Part shown: positions 38,386 to 48,123 of the stretch, one piece after another
How the letters are laid out: each line of letters starts with the position of its first letter
Position numbering within the stretch: the first letter of the stretch is position 1
NCBI GenBank assembly: GCA_963782985.1
Contig: CAWALU010000003.1
Span: 372,001 to 436,000, forward strand
Reading direction: 5' to 3'
Length of the DNA: 64,000 nt
Source: CAVSWT01 sp963782985
GTDB taxonomy: Bacteria; Bacteroidota; Ignavibacteria; Ignavibacteriales; Ignavibacteriaceae
Position numbers and translations under genes: made by a program
Notes under the pieces: model-generated
Database searches by the model: none
What the model was told of the DNA's origin: nothing
What the model saw: only the letters and a program-made list of their open reading frames with translations

Positions 38386-39126
38386 CTAACTTGCAATTGA
38401 GGATTCATCAATATCTGCGTTCGAATAAACATTCTGCACATCATCGTTATCTTCCAATGATTCTATTATCTTCATCACCTTTTCAGCTTCTTCTCCGGTA
38501 ACGGTAATTAAATTTTTTGCCACCCATTGAAGCGAAGCATTTTCGGGTGTGAAGTCTTTATCAACTAAAGCCTTTCTTACAGTTTCAAAATTTTCCATTG
38601 CGGTAGTAATTTCAAAAAAATCTTCTTCAGTTTGAAGGTCGTCTGCGCCGGCTTCCAAAACTATTTCTAAAACTTCTTCTTCAGTTTTTCCATTTACGGG
38701 TAAAGTGATAACGCCTTTTCTATCAAACATCCAGGCGACAGACCCGCTTTCGCCCATACTGCCGCCGCCTTTACTGAACAGATGCCTTACTTCAGCAACG
38801 GTTCTATTTTTATTATCCGTGGCGACTTCCACAAGTATAGCAACTCCGCTAGGACCGTAACCTTCGTAAGTAAATTCGTGATAACTTACGCCTTCAAGTT
38901 CGCCGGTGGCTTTTTTTATTGCGCGGTCAATATTATCAGCCGGCATGTTTAGCGATTTAGCATTATCAACGGCAAGCCGCAATCTCGGATTTCCGATTGG
39001 ATCTCCTCCCCCTTCACGCGCTGCAATTGTAATTTCCTTAATTAATTTAGTAAACATTTTTCCGCGCTTCGCATCTAACGCGCCTTTTTTTCTTTTAATG
39101 GTTGCCCATTTACTATGCCCTGACAT
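38386..39126 (-). CDS. yebC: YebC/PmpR family DNA-binding regulatory protein
   Basis: The 246-residue TACO1/YebC family protein begins SGHSKWATIKRKKGALDAKRGKMFTKLIKEITIAAREGGGDP, the near-invariant N-terminus, and continues with PADNIDRAIKKATG and the GGSMGESGSVAWMFDRKG signature. Recent work links the family to translation of difficult motifs as well as transcription. Adjacent ruvC and ruvA is the classical yebC-ruvCA arrangement. Confidence 0.95.
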   Translation of the reverse strand: MSGHSKWATIKRKKGALDAKRGKMFTKLIKEITIAAREGGGDPIGNPRLRLAVDNAKSLNMPADNIDRAIKKATGELEGVSYHEFTYEGYGPSGVAILVEVATDNKNRTVAEVRHLFSKGGGSMGESGSVAWMFDRKGVITLPVNGKTEEEVLEIVLEAGADDLQTEEDFFEITTAMENFETVRKALVDKDFTPENASLQWVAKNLITVTGEEAEKVMKIIESLEDNDDVQNVYSNADIDESSIAS

Positions 39127-39137
39127 TAACTTTACTC

Positions 39138-40853
39138 CTAATTATTTTCTTTAAATTTTAAATCCTTAATTTTGAATTGAGGAAAAGTTCTTCCGTCTCT
39201 CACGCTTTTATCTATTGAATAGACAACGTCAAAATCTATATGGTTATTTTTAATTTTTTCATAAAAGCCGCCAAGGTTAAATCCAATGCTGTCAAAAACT
39301 TTATCGCTGCATTCCTGCTTCATGCTGATGAGCAAATGATTTGTCCCTACAATTCTTGAACTAACTGCGTGAACATTTTCAGACCAAAATACCGGACGCA
39401 TGTTGCCCGGACCGAACGGTGAAAACTGATCAATAATTCTTAAAAACTTAGGCGTAACTTCGGAGAATTTAATTTTGGAATCAATATGTAATTCAGGAAG
39501 TAAATCTTCTTCAGCAATAAGCTCTTTTACAACTTGATTAAATTTAGTTTTGAACTCTTCAATTTTTTCAACTTCTACCGCAAGCCCTGCCGCCGCTTGA
39601 TGTCCGCCAAATTGAATTAATAAATCTTCACATTTTTGCAGCGCTTCATAAATATTAAAATTAGTAATACTTCGCGCAGAACCTTTGGCTATTCCATCAA
39701 CAGTCGTTAGCATAATTGTTGGTCGATAATATTTTTCAACGAGACGGGATGCGACAATTCCAATTACGCCGGGATGCCAATTTTCCTGATGAAGTATTAT
39801 TGGAATAGTTTCATCCATATTTAAAGTGGTTTGAACAATATCAAGCGCATCGATAAAAGTTGTTTCGTCAATTTTTCTTCTCTGATAATTTTCTGATTCT
39901 AAAATTTTTGCAAGTTCAAAAGCTTCGTCTTTATCTTCCGTAATTAATAATTCAACTGCTCGTTGAGCGTCTCCCAAACGTCCAACGGCGTTTATTCTCG
40001 GAGCAATAGTAAAAACAATCTGCCCTGAGGATAAATTACCCGGATCCATATTGCTGTTTTTAATAAGAGCTAAAATTCCGGGGCGGGGATTTTCATTTAT
40101 AAGATTTATACCTTCTTTAACTAAAATTCTATTTTCATCAACAAGAGGAACGATGTCGGCGGCTCCGGCAAGAGCAACAAGGTCAAGATATTTTAAAGGA
40201 AGAATTCTTTTTCCAATTCTCTCCGCAACGCCTTGCGCCAGTTTTAATGCAACCCCGGCTCCGGATAGATATTTAAAAGGATATTCGCAATTGGGTTTTA
40301 GCGGATCTAAAACTGCGGTTGCATCGGGAATTATTTCTTTTGGCTGATGATGATCGCAAATAATTACATCCATTCCTAAATTTTTTGCGTACTCAGTTTC
40401 TTCAATTGCAGTAATTCCGCAGTCAACGGAAATTAAAAGCGAAGATCCCTTTGCGTGCACAATATCAATTCCGGCGGATGAAAGTCCGTATCCTTCATTC
40501 AATCTTTTAGGAATATAATATTCAACCTTAGCGCCCAGCTCTTTAAAAAACATATAAAGTAAAGCAGTTGAGCAGGTTCCGTCAACATCGTAATCGCCGT
40601 AAATACAAATTAATTGATTTTCAGTAATAGCTTGAATGACCCTTGTGGTAGCCTCTTCCATCCCGTTCATTAAAAAAGGATCGTGAAGAGATTCCAACAC
40701 GGGTCTAAAAAAAGTTTTTGCTTGAGTAAAATTATTTATATTTCTAAAGACTAATAGTCTCGATAGAACTTCAGAGATGTTTAATGAATCGGAAAGAGAT
40801 TTAATGGCATAGTCATCAATAACGTCATTAATTTTCCAACGTTTTTTCAACAT
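39138..40853 (-). CDS. recJ: single-stranded-DNA exonuclease RecJ
   Basis: The 571-residue DHH-family exonuclease begins MLKKRWKINDVIDDYAIKSLSDSL at the ATG at 40853; the longer frame to 40919 would run into the RNase P terminator T-run and is rejected. Motifs present: YGDYDVDGTCSTALLYMFF, SVDCGITA, VIICDHHQP (the DHH site), APRINAVGRLGDA and FGGHQAAAGLAV (DHHA1). It degrades 5' single-stranded DNA ends with Mn or Mg in recombination and mismatch repair. yebC starts 11 bases downstream, so the two are co-transcribed. Confidence 0.94.
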   Translation of the reverse strand: MLKKRWKINDVIDDYAIKSLSDSLNISEVLSRLLVFRNINNFTQAKTFFRPVLESLHDPFLMNGMEEATTRVIQAITENQLICIYGDYDVDGTCSTALLYMFFKELGAKVEYYIPKRLNEGYGLSSAGIDIVHAKGSSLLISVDCGITAIEETEYAKNLGMDVIICDHHQPKEIIPDATAVLDPLKPNCEYPFKYLSGAGVALKLAQGVAERIGKRILPLKYLDLVALAGAADIVPLVDENRILVKEGINLINENPRPGILALIKNSNMDPGNLSSGQIVFTIAPRINAVGRLGDAQRAVELLITEDKDEAFELAKILESENYQRRKIDETTFIDALDIVQTTLNMDETIPIILHQENWHPGVIGIVASRLVEKYYRPTIMLTTVDGIAKGSARSITNFNIYEALQKCEDLLIQFGGHQAAAGLAVEVEKIEEFKTKFNQVVKELIAEEDLLPELHIDSKIKFSEVTPKFLRIIDQFSPFGPGNMRPVFWSENVHAVSSRIVGTNHLLISMKQECSDKVFDSIGFNLGGFYEKIKNNHIDFDVVYSIDKSVRDGRTFPQFKIKDLKFKENN

Positions 40854-40914
40854 AAAAATTATCCATTCTAACTGTCGGCAAGACAGATTAAGATAATTAA
40901 AAGAACAAAAAAAA

Positions 40915-41302
40915 ATCAATCATATAAGCCGAGTTCTGTAATCCCGATATAAATCGGGATGGCAATTATTTGTCTTGATCTTAAATTACTTTAAGATTCC
41001 AGCGGTCTACCCGAAAGCCATACAAAGCGAACAACTTTGTCCCGATAAAATCGGGAAGACTTTCCTATTTGACCTTGCTTCAAACGGGGCTTGCCATGCC
41101 CCCGATATTACTATCGGAGCGGTAGGCTCTTACCCTGCCTTTTCACCCTTACCCCGACTAAGTCGAGGCGGTATATTTTCTGCGGCGCTTTCCGTTAATA
41201 ATCTTTTACAGATTAACACCCGGGCGTTACCCGGCGCTTTGTTCTGTGAAGCTCGGACTTTCCTCCGCCCAATTAAATCGGGCAGCAATTGCCATGATTG
41301 AT
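40915..41302 (-). ncRNA. rnpB: RNase P RNA (class A)
   Basis: The minus strand reads the RNase P consensus: GGAGGAAAGTCCGAGCTTC near the 5' end (about 41267-41249), then GCGCCGGGTAACGCCCGG, the P-loop and J regions, GCATGGCAAGCCCCG and GGTAGACCGCTGGAAT, and the 3' signature ACAGAACTCGGCTTATATGA. The ends pair (ATCAATCAT with ATGATTGAT), and a run of nine Ts follows at about 40905-40913. Length about 388 bases. It forms the catalytic part of RNase P that matures tRNA 5' ends. The tidy helices (e.g. the ATCCCGAT/ATCGGGAT pair near 40949) belong to the RNA, not to terminators. Confidence 0.95.
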
Positions 41303-41517
41303 CTATTTTTTATTCTTAAAATTAAAATCGTAAAATAGTTTTACGATTTTTTCCAATTACTTTTTTGGTTAAACTAAAATTATTTCTTTGATTCAAATAT
41401 AATAAATATGCAGACGTAAAACAGGCGAAAGGTTGATGATAAAGTAAATTATCTATGAAAATTTAATCATCAAAAGAAGGTCGGGTTATAAAAAAGAGTT
41501 TTGGGATTATCCTTTAA

Positions 41518-41550
41518 CGTACCATCCGGCAGTTGCCGGATGCCGGTACG
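41518..41550. repeat. strong GC-rich hairpin (REP-like or terminator)
   Basis: Nine-base perfect arms CATCCGGCA/TGCCGGATG (41523-41531 and 41534-41542) with a 2-base turn, plus outer CGTACC/GGTACG with a 2-base bulge, sit just after the end of the zinc-ribbon gene. A weak T-rich tract lies further on. It may stop transcription or be a palindromic repeat element. Confidence 0.55.
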
Positions 41551-41574
41551 GCGAATAACTAATGAGGTATTTTT

Positions 41575-42300
41575 TTACTCGTCAAAAGATTCAGAAACTT
41601 CCTGCGAAACTAAAATTCTTCCACAGTACTCGCAGAAAAACAAACGATTGTTTCTTCTTATTTCAAGCTGTCTTTGTGAAGGAACAATATTATGGCAGCC
41701 TGAACAAGCTGATCTTCTAATAGTAGCAACTGCTTTGCCTTTTTTGGCTTTTCTAATTCTCATGTAAGCAGAATAATCAGGCTTTTTTATTTTTGCTACA
41801 ACTGATTCCCTCTGCGTTCTAAGTTTCGATTCTTCTTTTTCATTTGCTTTAATAATTTCCTTTAAATCAGCCTGCTTAACTTTCAGATCACCATTAAGCT
41901 CGTCAAGCTGAGGAGTAACTTCTTCAACTTCCACGCTTAATTTTTTACTCAAATCTTCCAAAGAAACATTTTCGCTTTCAAGCTTAGTTACTGATTCTTC
42001 AGTGTGGTCAATTTCCTTTGTAAGCGCATCGTACTCTTTGTTGTTTCTAACCTGGTAAAGCTGAGCTTTAAATTTTTGCTGATTGGTTTTTAATTTTTCA
42101 ACTTCTTCTTCGTTGTCTTCTCTTTTTTTCAACGAATCTTTTCGTTGAATATCTTTTTCAGCAATGTCGTCTTTTATAGACTTAATTTTCTTTTCTAAAG
42201 ATTCCACGGCATTAGGAAGATCCCCGCGCAATTCTTCAAGCTCGTCAAGCTGATCATCAATTAATTGCAATTCATAAAGGGTTTTAAGTTTATCAATCAA
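41575..42300 (-). CDS. coiled-coil C4-type zinc-ribbon protein
   Basis: The 241-residue protein has a long antiparallel coiled coil (residues about 5-165; e.g. ELEELRGDLPNAVESLEKKIKSIKDD, KLKTNQQKFKAQLYQVRNNKEYDALTKEI) and a C-terminal zinc ribbon, CSGCHNIVPSQRQLEIRRNNRLFFCEYCGRIL (two CxxC pairs). This is the family found next to Nif3 in many bacteria; its function is not established. It follows the nif3 gene by 14 bases and is probably co-translated with it. The stop lies near the GC-rich hairpin. Confidence 0.88.
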   Translation of the reverse strand: MIDKLKTLYELQLIDDQLDELEELRGDLPNAVESLEKKIKSIKDDIAEKDIQRKDSLKKREDNEEEVEKLKTNQQKFKAQLYQVRNNKEYDALTKEIDHTEESVTKLESENVSLEDLSKKLSVEVEEVTPQLDELNGDLKVKQADLKEIIKANEKEESKLRTQRESVVAKIKKPDYSAYMRIRKAKKGKAVATIRRSACSGCHNIVPSQRQLEIRRNNRLFFCEYCGRILVSQEVSESFDE

Positions 42301-42314
42301 TTTATTTACGCTCC

Positions 42315-43427
42315 TTAGTTGTTATAAAAAATTATTGGGTTTGTTGAACCGCTGTATTTAAAAATATTTATTTTGTTTTCAGTTTTAATTAATTGAAGCA
42401 ATCTTCTTTTCACTTCATTTATAGAATGAATTTCAGTTTCAAAATGTCCCGCGTCAATGAATAAAATTTTATTATGCGCATCCTGAAAAGTATGATATTT
42501 AATATCGGCAGTAATAAAAGCGTCGGCATTTTTTTGAAGCGCTTTTTGAAGCAAATCGCTGCCGGAACCTCCGCAAACGGCAACTGTTTTTATTTTTTTA
42601 TTTTTTCCTTTTGTGTATCGAAAATTTTTTGTTTTAAGATTTTTAGAAACATAATCTAAAAATTGTTTCTCGTTTAACTCAGTTTCCAAATTGCCAATTG
42701 CGCCCATTCCAAAATCGGTATTTTCATTTTCTAACGGAATAATATCGTACGCAGGTTCTTCATAGGGATGAGCATTCAGCATCGCAGTTATTGTATTATT
42801 CAATTTTATTTTATTTACTAAAACTTCAAATCTAATCTCATCAACAAAAGTTAATTCTTCTTTTTCGCCGATTACGGGATTAGATTCTTTTGAACCTTTA
42901 AATGTTCCCATTCCTTCGCCTCTAAAACTGCAATTTGAATAATTACCCATAGCTCCGGCGCCCGCATCAAAAACAGCATTGGCAACTTTCTCAAGCGATT
43001 CCTTCGGAACAAAAATTACAAGTTTAAATTGTTGTGATTTTAAATGATTAAGGAACTTTATGTTTTTTAATTTTAGATTTTTAGCGAGTTGAAAACTAAC
43101 GCCGTCTTTGGTAAAATCTAAATTAGTGTGCGCGGAATAAAGAGTGATGTTATTTTTTATAAGTCTTTCTATTAGTTGTGAGCGCTCGTCAGTATCCACA
43201 TCTAAATTTTTTAACGGATAAAATAAAAGCGGGTGGTGGCTGAATATAAAGCTGCAATTTTTATTTAACGCTTCATCAATTACTTTTGATGTTACATCCA
43301 GGCAAAGCATTATATTGTTTACCTTTTTATTTAGCGAGCCGACTTGCAATCCGACATTATCGCGTTTCCATGCAATGCTTCTCGGCGCCCAATCTTCAAT
43401 ATGTTTTATTATTTCGTTACCGGTCAT
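42315..43427 (-). CDS. Nif3-like dinuclear-metal hexameric protein
   Basis: The Nif3/YbgI family protein (about 370 residues) starts at ATG 43427; the longer start at 43448 falls inside a terminator hairpin and is rejected. It begins MTGNEIIKHIEDWAPRSIAWKRDNVGLQVG and has metal ligands in FIFSHHPLLFYPLKNLD (two His), TLYSAHTNLDF (His and Asp) and FIDAGHFETEI (His and Glu). The insert at about 130-230 is the PII-like middle domain (YEEPAYDIIPLEN). It forms hexameric rings with two metal ions and is often linked to GTP cyclohydrolase-type chemistry, not proven. There is no ribosome site: an A/T tract precedes the ATG. Confidence 0.9.
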   Translation of the reverse strand: MTGNEIIKHIEDWAPRSIAWKRDNVGLQVGSLNKKVNNIMLCLDVTSKVIDEALNKNCSFIFSHHPLLFYPLKNLDVDTDERSQLIERLIKNNITLYSAHTNLDFTKDGVSFQLAKNLKLKNIKFLNHLKSQQFKLVIFVPKESLEKVANAVFDAGAGAMGNYSNCSFRGEGMGTFKGSKESNPVIGEKEELTFVDEIRFEVLVNKIKLNNTITAMLNAHPYEEPAYDIIPLENENTDFGMGAIGNLETELNEKQFLDYVSKNLKTKNFRYTKGKNKKIKTVAVCGGSGSDLLQKALQKNADAFITADIKYHTFQDAHNKILFIDAGHFETEIHSINEVKRRLLQLIKTENKINIFKYSGSTNPIIFYNN

Positions 43428-43429
43428 AT

Positions 43430-43462
43430 AAAAAAAAATGCACCCCAATTATCGGAGTGCAT
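43430..43462 (-). terminator. rho-independent terminator directly before the nif3 start
   Basis: A 9-bp stem ATGCACTCC/GGGGTGCAT (43454-43462 and 43438-43446, one G:U) with a 7-base loop is followed by nine Ts on the minus strand, ending three bases before the Nif3 ATG. It ends either the ispG message or a small RNA between the two genes. Confidence 0.7.
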
Positions 43463-43535
43463 CTTTTATAAATTTTTGCTCTTGTCCTTTATTGCCGAAC
43501 CGTGAGCTAAGATGAGATACCTTAATTTTTTAAAT
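43463..43535 (-). ncRNA. candidate small RNA or leader
   Basis: About 70 bases between an A/T-rich stretch after ispG and the terminator hold an unexpectedly structured, GC-richer piece: GGTATCTCATCTTAGCTCACGGTTCGGCAATAAAGGACAAGAGC, with GCTC/GAGC arms. It is not coding in any frame. It could be a small RNA ended by the hairpin, or an attenuator that decides read-through into nif3. I do not recognise a known family. Confidence 0.35.
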
Positions 43536-43603
43536 TTTATTATCATAATAAGTTTTCAAATATATATTTTTCTACAATAAATGACAAAAGTAAAAAACCG
43601 CCC

Positions 43604-45637
43604 TTATACTTTTACGTCAGCTTCAATCCAAATACCGTCTTCCTTAATTATTTCAATTAATGAATCCACTGCGTTTTGCATCGGCAAGTTTCTTCTAACA
43701 ATATCTTTCCCGCGGTAAAGAGTTATCTTTCCAACTCCCGAACCAACGTAACCATAATCTGCGTCCGCCATTTCCCCTGGACCATTAACTATGCAGCCCA
43801 TTATTGCAATTTTAACTCCTTTTAAATGCTCGGTTCTTTTACGAATCATTTCTGTTGTTTCCTGAAGATCAAATAAAGTTCTGCCGCAAGAGGGACAAGC
43901 AATATATTCTGTTTTGGAAATGCGCGCTCTTGCCGCCTGCAAGATTCCGAATAATATTCTGTTAGTAATTTTTTGTATCGATTCATTTTTATTTATAAAT
44001 GAACGAACATACATATTAGAATTTTCATCTTCATTTTTTTTGATGTTATTGATATTAATTATTTCAGCCCAAACTCCATCTCCAAAACCGTCAATTAATA
44101 GTGAGCCAAAATCTGTGGAAGAAAAAAGGCGGAGTTCATTCAAAGTTAATTCTTCGTAGGTGCGTTTAATAATTACAGGATTTTTAATTTCATTATTTAT
44201 CAATTCAAAAAATGCTCTGCGCTGGTCGGGCATTCCGTGTTTATTATCGGTTTCTAAAATCAAAACAACTGTGCGGTCTTGTTTAATTTTTTCTACAAAT
44301 TCTTCTGTTAAAGTTTGAAGATCGGCTTTAACAAAATTTAGCGCGCTCCCTTTTTCTTTTGAGTTTAGATATTCCTGAGAAGAAAATATTGGAAACGAAT
44401 CTACTTTTTGAGAACTAATTTTCCATACATCAAAATCATATATAACTTTTAAGCCATTGGGAATATTAAATGAGACTTCATTCTTTCCCAAATAAATAAT
44501 GTCCGCAGCGCTGTCCGTCATATTCCATTTGTCGGTCGGCTCGTTATAAAAATAACCAATGTCGTTAAAATCAGAATAAGAAATATTTACCTTCTTGGTA
44601 AAATCAGCAATAACTTGCGGGACATTGTGCGCGCCTATTCCCATTACTTCAAATGAATTTCTTTTTTCGAAGACGAAGGGATTGAAGGGCGGGTCTTCAA
44701 TTGGTTTAATAAATTTATGATCCGCTCTATTTTTATAACGGTTCACCAAATCAATTGCGACCGGCGCTTCAAATTCAGGATCTTCAGTAAGCGAAACTCT
44801 AACTGTGTCGCCAATTCCATCTTCCAGCAAAGCTCCAATTCCCAGCGCAGATTTTACTCTACCATCCTCGCCTCCGCCGGCTTCAGTTACTCCAAGATGG
44901 AGTGGATAATTCATTCCTTCCTGTTCCATTTTATTAATTAACAAACGGTAGGCTTGCACCATAACTTGCGGATTGCTCGCCTTCATTGAAAGAACAATTT
45001 CATAATAATTTAAGTCCTCACAAATTCGTACAAACTCAAGCGCAGATTCAACCATTCCAAGCGGAGTATCTCCGTAGCGGCTCATAATACGGTCGGAAAG
45101 CGATCCGTGATTTGTCCCGATGCGCATTGCGGCTCCATATTCTTTACAGATTTTTACAAGCGGAGAAAATTTATTTCTTATTCTTTCAAGTTCTGAATCA
45201 TAAGCGTCATCAGTGTATTCTATATTTTCAAATTTTTTCCTGTCAGCGTAATTGCCGGGATTAACGCGCACCTTTTCTACTATGCGCGCTGCAAGTTCGG
45301 CGGCGTTGGGAGTAAAATGAATATCGGCAATTAATGGAACTTCATAACCGCGGCTGCGGAGTTTGTTTTTTATATTTTCTAAATTTTGAGCTTCTAATTT
45401 GCTGGGCGCTGTTATACGCACATAATCGCATCCCGCTTCAACCATACGAATAGTTTGTTCAACAGTCGCAATAGTATTCATTGTGTCGGTTGTGGTCATC
45501 GATTGTATCCGGATGGGATTGCCGCCGCCGAGAGGAATATTTCCAACTTTTACTTCGCGGGTTTTGTAACGCGAATATTGAGTTAAGCTGTTGCAGTATT
45601 TTTTAACTTCATGAATGCTTTTTACATCTTCAAACAT
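43604..45637 (-). CDS. ispG: 4-hydroxy-3-methylbut-2-en-1-yl diphosphate synthase, long form
   Basis: The 677-residue GcpE/IspG has the N-terminal TIM barrel (YKTREVKVGNIPLGGGNPIRIQSMTTTDTMNT, PSKLEAQN, MRIGTNHGSLSDRIMSRYGDTPLGMVESALEF). It has a large middle insertion (about 320-560) as in the plant, Chlamydia and Bacteroidota type, and a C-terminal iron-sulfur domain: CPSCGRTLFDLQ (C-x2-C) and IAIMGCIVNGPGEMADADYGYVGSG. It makes HMBPP in the MEP isoprenoid pathway with a [4Fe-4S] cluster. It starts divergently from dnaG over a 227-base region that must hold both promoters. Confidence 0.95.
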   Translation of the reverse strand: MFEDVKSIHEVKKYCNSLTQYSRYKTREVKVGNIPLGGGNPIRIQSMTTTDTMNTIATVEQTIRMVEAGCDYVRITAPSKLEAQNLENIKNKLRSRGYEVPLIADIHFTPNAAELAARIVEKVRVNPGNYADRKKFENIEYTDDAYDSELERIRNKFSPLVKICKEYGAAMRIGTNHGSLSDRIMSRYGDTPLGMVESALEFVRICEDLNYYEIVLSMKASNPQVMVQAYRLLINKMEQEGMNYPLHLGVTEAGGGEDGRVKSALGIGALLEDGIGDTVRVSLTEDPEFEAPVAIDLVNRYKNRADHKFIKPIEDPPFNPFVFEKRNSFEVMGIGAHNVPQVIADFTKKVNISYSDFNDIGYFYNEPTDKWNMTDSAADIIYLGKNEVSFNIPNGLKVIYDFDVWKISSQKVDSFPIFSSQEYLNSKEKGSALNFVKADLQTLTEEFVEKIKQDRTVVLILETDNKHGMPDQRRAFFELINNEIKNPVIIKRTYEELTLNELRLFSSTDFGSLLIDGFGDGVWAEIININNIKKNEDENSNMYVRSFINKNESIQKITNRILFGILQAARARISKTEYIACPSCGRTLFDLQETTEMIRKRTEHLKGVKIAIMGCIVNGPGEMADADYGYVGSGVGKITLYRGKDIVRRNLPMQNAVDSLIEIIKEDGIWIEADVKV

Positions 45638-45864
45638 AATTTATCTTTTTAATGATATATTTAATATGCTATTTTAAAATCTGGTTTTAGTTGATTTTAA
45701 TTAACGATAAAAATAAGAAATAGTTTCTATTTAATGAACCTAATTGTTTGGGTGATTGTCGCAGAGTCACATTTTTATCATTCTGAAATTTGATTGAATT
45801 TAAGAATAAATTGTTGACGCTTTAGAAATATTTACAAACATTTCAATTCTAAAAAATAATTTTA

Positions 45865-47727
45865 ATGAAGATATCCGAACAAAAAATTGAAGAAGTCCGT
45901 TCCGCAATAAATATTGTGGATATAATTTCCGACAAAGTTAATCTTAGAAAACGAGGCAAAAACTTTTTAGGGTTGTGCCCATTCCATAATGAAAAAACTC
46001 CTTCATTTACCGTAAGCGATGAAAAGCAAATTTATCATTGCTTCGGCTGCCACAGCGGCGGAAATGTTTTTAAATTTTTAATGGAATATGAAAAAATATC
46101 ATTCGTGGAATCGGTTCAAGAGCTTGCACAGCAAGCCGGGATTGATTTGGATATTAATGATGAGGCATCAGAAGAAAGACAAAGCGAACAGGAAAATCTT
46201 TATGATATAAATTCATTAGCAGGCAGATATTTTTCAGACAATTTACGCCTGAGCGATGAAGGCGAGTTAGCCAGGAATTATTTTGAAAAAAGAAATTTAA
46301 AAGATAAAACTATAAGAGAGTTCGGACTTGGCTATTCATTTCCCTCACGAGATGGACTTGTAAAATTCTTATCTGAAAAAAAAGTTGACCTGGAAAGAGC
46401 CTTACAACTTGGCCTAATCGGAAAAGCAAATGATGGAAGATTGTATGACAGATTTTCGGGAAGAATTATTTTTCCGATATTTTCTCCGCACGGAAGAGTG
46501 ATTGCTTTTGCCGGAAGAATTTTAGAAAACCGTGAAAACGCTGCAAAGTATCTCAACTCCCCCGAATCAATAATTTACTACAAAGGAAAAATATTATACG
46601 GACTTTCACACGCCAAAGATGAAATAAGAAAACAGAACAAAGTAATCCTTGTTGAAGGCTATATGGATTTGATTTCTCTTTATCAAAACGGAATTAAAAA
46701 TGTAGTAGCAGTTTCCGGAACGGCTTTAACAGAAGATCAAGTGCAGCTTCTTTCCCGTTATACAAAAAATGTTTTTCTTTTGTTTGACTCAGATGCTGCA
46801 GGCATTAAAGCATCTATGAGAAGTATAGAATTATTATTAAAAAAAGATATTGAAATAAAAATAATAGCTCTTCCTTCAGGTGAAGATCCCGATTCTTATG
46901 TTAATAAATTTGGACGCGATAAATTTGAAGCTTTAGTTGAGAAAGCGCAAAATTTTCTGGAATATCAAACGGCTTATTACGAATCCAATGGAATGTTTTC
47001 CGATTCAACAAAAACCGCAGAAGCAATTCGTGAATTAGTTAAACCAATTTCATTAATAAATGATGAGTTGAAAAGAAGTTTGCTTATTAAATCAATTGCA
47101 AAAAAATTTAACCTCCGCGAAAAACTGATTGAACAGGAATTGCAAAAACAAATAAATACTTTTGAAAGACAAAATATTGCCGAAGTAAAAAGCATGGAAG
47201 AGCGGTTAGAGAAAAAGGAAATAATAAAACCAAAGACTGCCTCGCCGGTTCTTTATAATCTTGAAAAAGAAATTATAAAACTTTTATTTGAAGGGAATGA
47301 AAAAATTATTCAATTTACAAAACAGTATATTTTTCCCGAAGATTTCTCAATTGCCATTCATACTGAAATGGCTGATATGGTTTATAATTCTTATGAAGAA
47401 GATGAAGATATAAACTCGGCAGCGCTTATTTCAAAAATTAAGGATGAGGAAAAAGAATCATACATAAGAGAAATAACATTTGATAAATATTCAATTAGCA
47501 AAAATTGGGAAGACTTATCCGGCGCCCCAGACGATGAAAAGATATTATTAAAAGTCGCCGTTGATTCCGTTAAAAAATTTAAAGAAATTTTATTAGACCA
47601 AAAAATAAATGCCAATATTACAAACATGGAAACAGCCGCTACGGATGAAGAGAGAATGGAAATAATGAAAATGAATAGAGAACTTAAAAATCAGAAAACA
47701 GAAATTACTGGGATTGTATTGGTCTGA
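45865..47727 (+). CDS. dnaG: DNA primase
   Basis: The 620-residue protein has the CHC2 zinc finger (CPFHNEKTPSFTVSDEKQIYHCFGCHSGGNVF, residues about 39-68), the catalytic core with EKRNLKDKTIREFGLGYS and FSGRIIFPIFSPHGRVIAFAGRIL, and the TOPRIM fold IIFVEGYMDLISLYQNGI-type motif plus LLFDSDAAGIKASMRSIELL. A C-terminal helicase-interaction domain follows (about 430-620). It makes RNA primers at the replication fork. It opens a plus-strand run that includes two uncharacterised genes. Confidence 0.95.
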   Translation: MKISEQKIEEVRSAINIVDIISDKVNLRKRGKNFLGLCPFHNEKTPSFTVSDEKQIYHCFGCHSGGNVFKFLMEYEKISFVESVQELAQQAGIDLDINDEASEERQSEQENLYDINSLAGRYFSDNLRLSDEGELARNYFEKRNLKDKTIREFGLGYSFPSRDGLVKFLSEKKVDLERALQLGLIGKANDGRLYDRFSGRIIFPIFSPHGRVIAFAGRILENRENAAKYLNSPESIIYYKGKILYGLSHAKDEIRKQNKVILVEGYMDLISLYQNGIKNVVAVSGTALTEDQVQLLSRYTKNVFLLFDSDAAGIKASMRSIELLLKKDIEIKIIALPSGEDPDSYVNKFGRDKFEALVEKAQNFLEYQTAYYESNGMFSDSTKTAEAIRELVKPISLINDELKRSLLIKSIAKKFNLREKLIEQELQKQINTFERQNIAEVKSMEERLEKKEIIKPKTASPVLYNLEKEIIKLLFEGNEKIIQFTKQYIFPEDFSIAIHTEMADMVYNSYEEDEDINSAALISKIKDEEKESYIREITFDKYSISKNWEDLSGAPDDEKILLKVAVDSVKKFKEILLDQKINANITNMETAATDEERMEIMKMNRELKNQKTEITGIVLV

Positions 47728-47766
47728 GAAATTGAATTAATTTACCAAAAACTTTTTTGGGGCAGC

Positions 47767-48123
47767 TTGAATATTCTTGAGTTAGAAAATATTAAGTCCA
47801 AACTTCAGCAAAATTTGGATTCTACTTTTTCCTTCCGAAGAAAGCTCATCTATATTTTTGATTTTTATAATTTGATCTTATCCTCTGCAAATAATCATTT
47901 AATTGAATCCTACGTTTTTGAATTTATTGATGATTACATTTTTTGTTTAAGTCAGTTTTATGTTGCCGGCTTTCACCCTAGCCTTCCTAAAAAAATTATT
48001 AAGCAGACAAATCAATTAGCAGAAATTAATTTCCTTCAAGAATATTCCGATAAAATAAATCAGCATAAATTAAAAATTGAAGAGCAATTACTTCAGCTTG
48101 AAGCTTCACTTAATGGGGAATAA
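47767..48123 (+). CDS. hypothetical protein, 118 aa
   Basis: The small, mainly helical protein (MNILELENIKSKLQQNLDSTFSFRRKLIYIFDFYNLILSSANNHLIE...LLQLEASLNGE) starts at TTG 47767, 39 bases after dnaG. I recognise no family. It has no signal peptide or metal motif. Its last bases overlap the start of the Lon-like membrane protein at 48113, so the two are probably co-translated and may act together. Confidence 0.6.
   Translation: MNILELENIKSKLQQNLDSTFSFRRKLIYIFDFYNLILSSANNHLIESYVFEFIDDYIFCLSQFYVAGFHPSLPKKIIKQTNQLAEINFLQEYSDKINQHKLKIEEQLLQLEASLNGE

Noticed and set aside
40925..41110. Palindromes ATCCCGAT/ATCGGGAT and TCCCGAT/ATCGGGA considered as terminators or repeats
   Set aside because: They are helices of the RNase P RNA, whose flanking signatures are complete.
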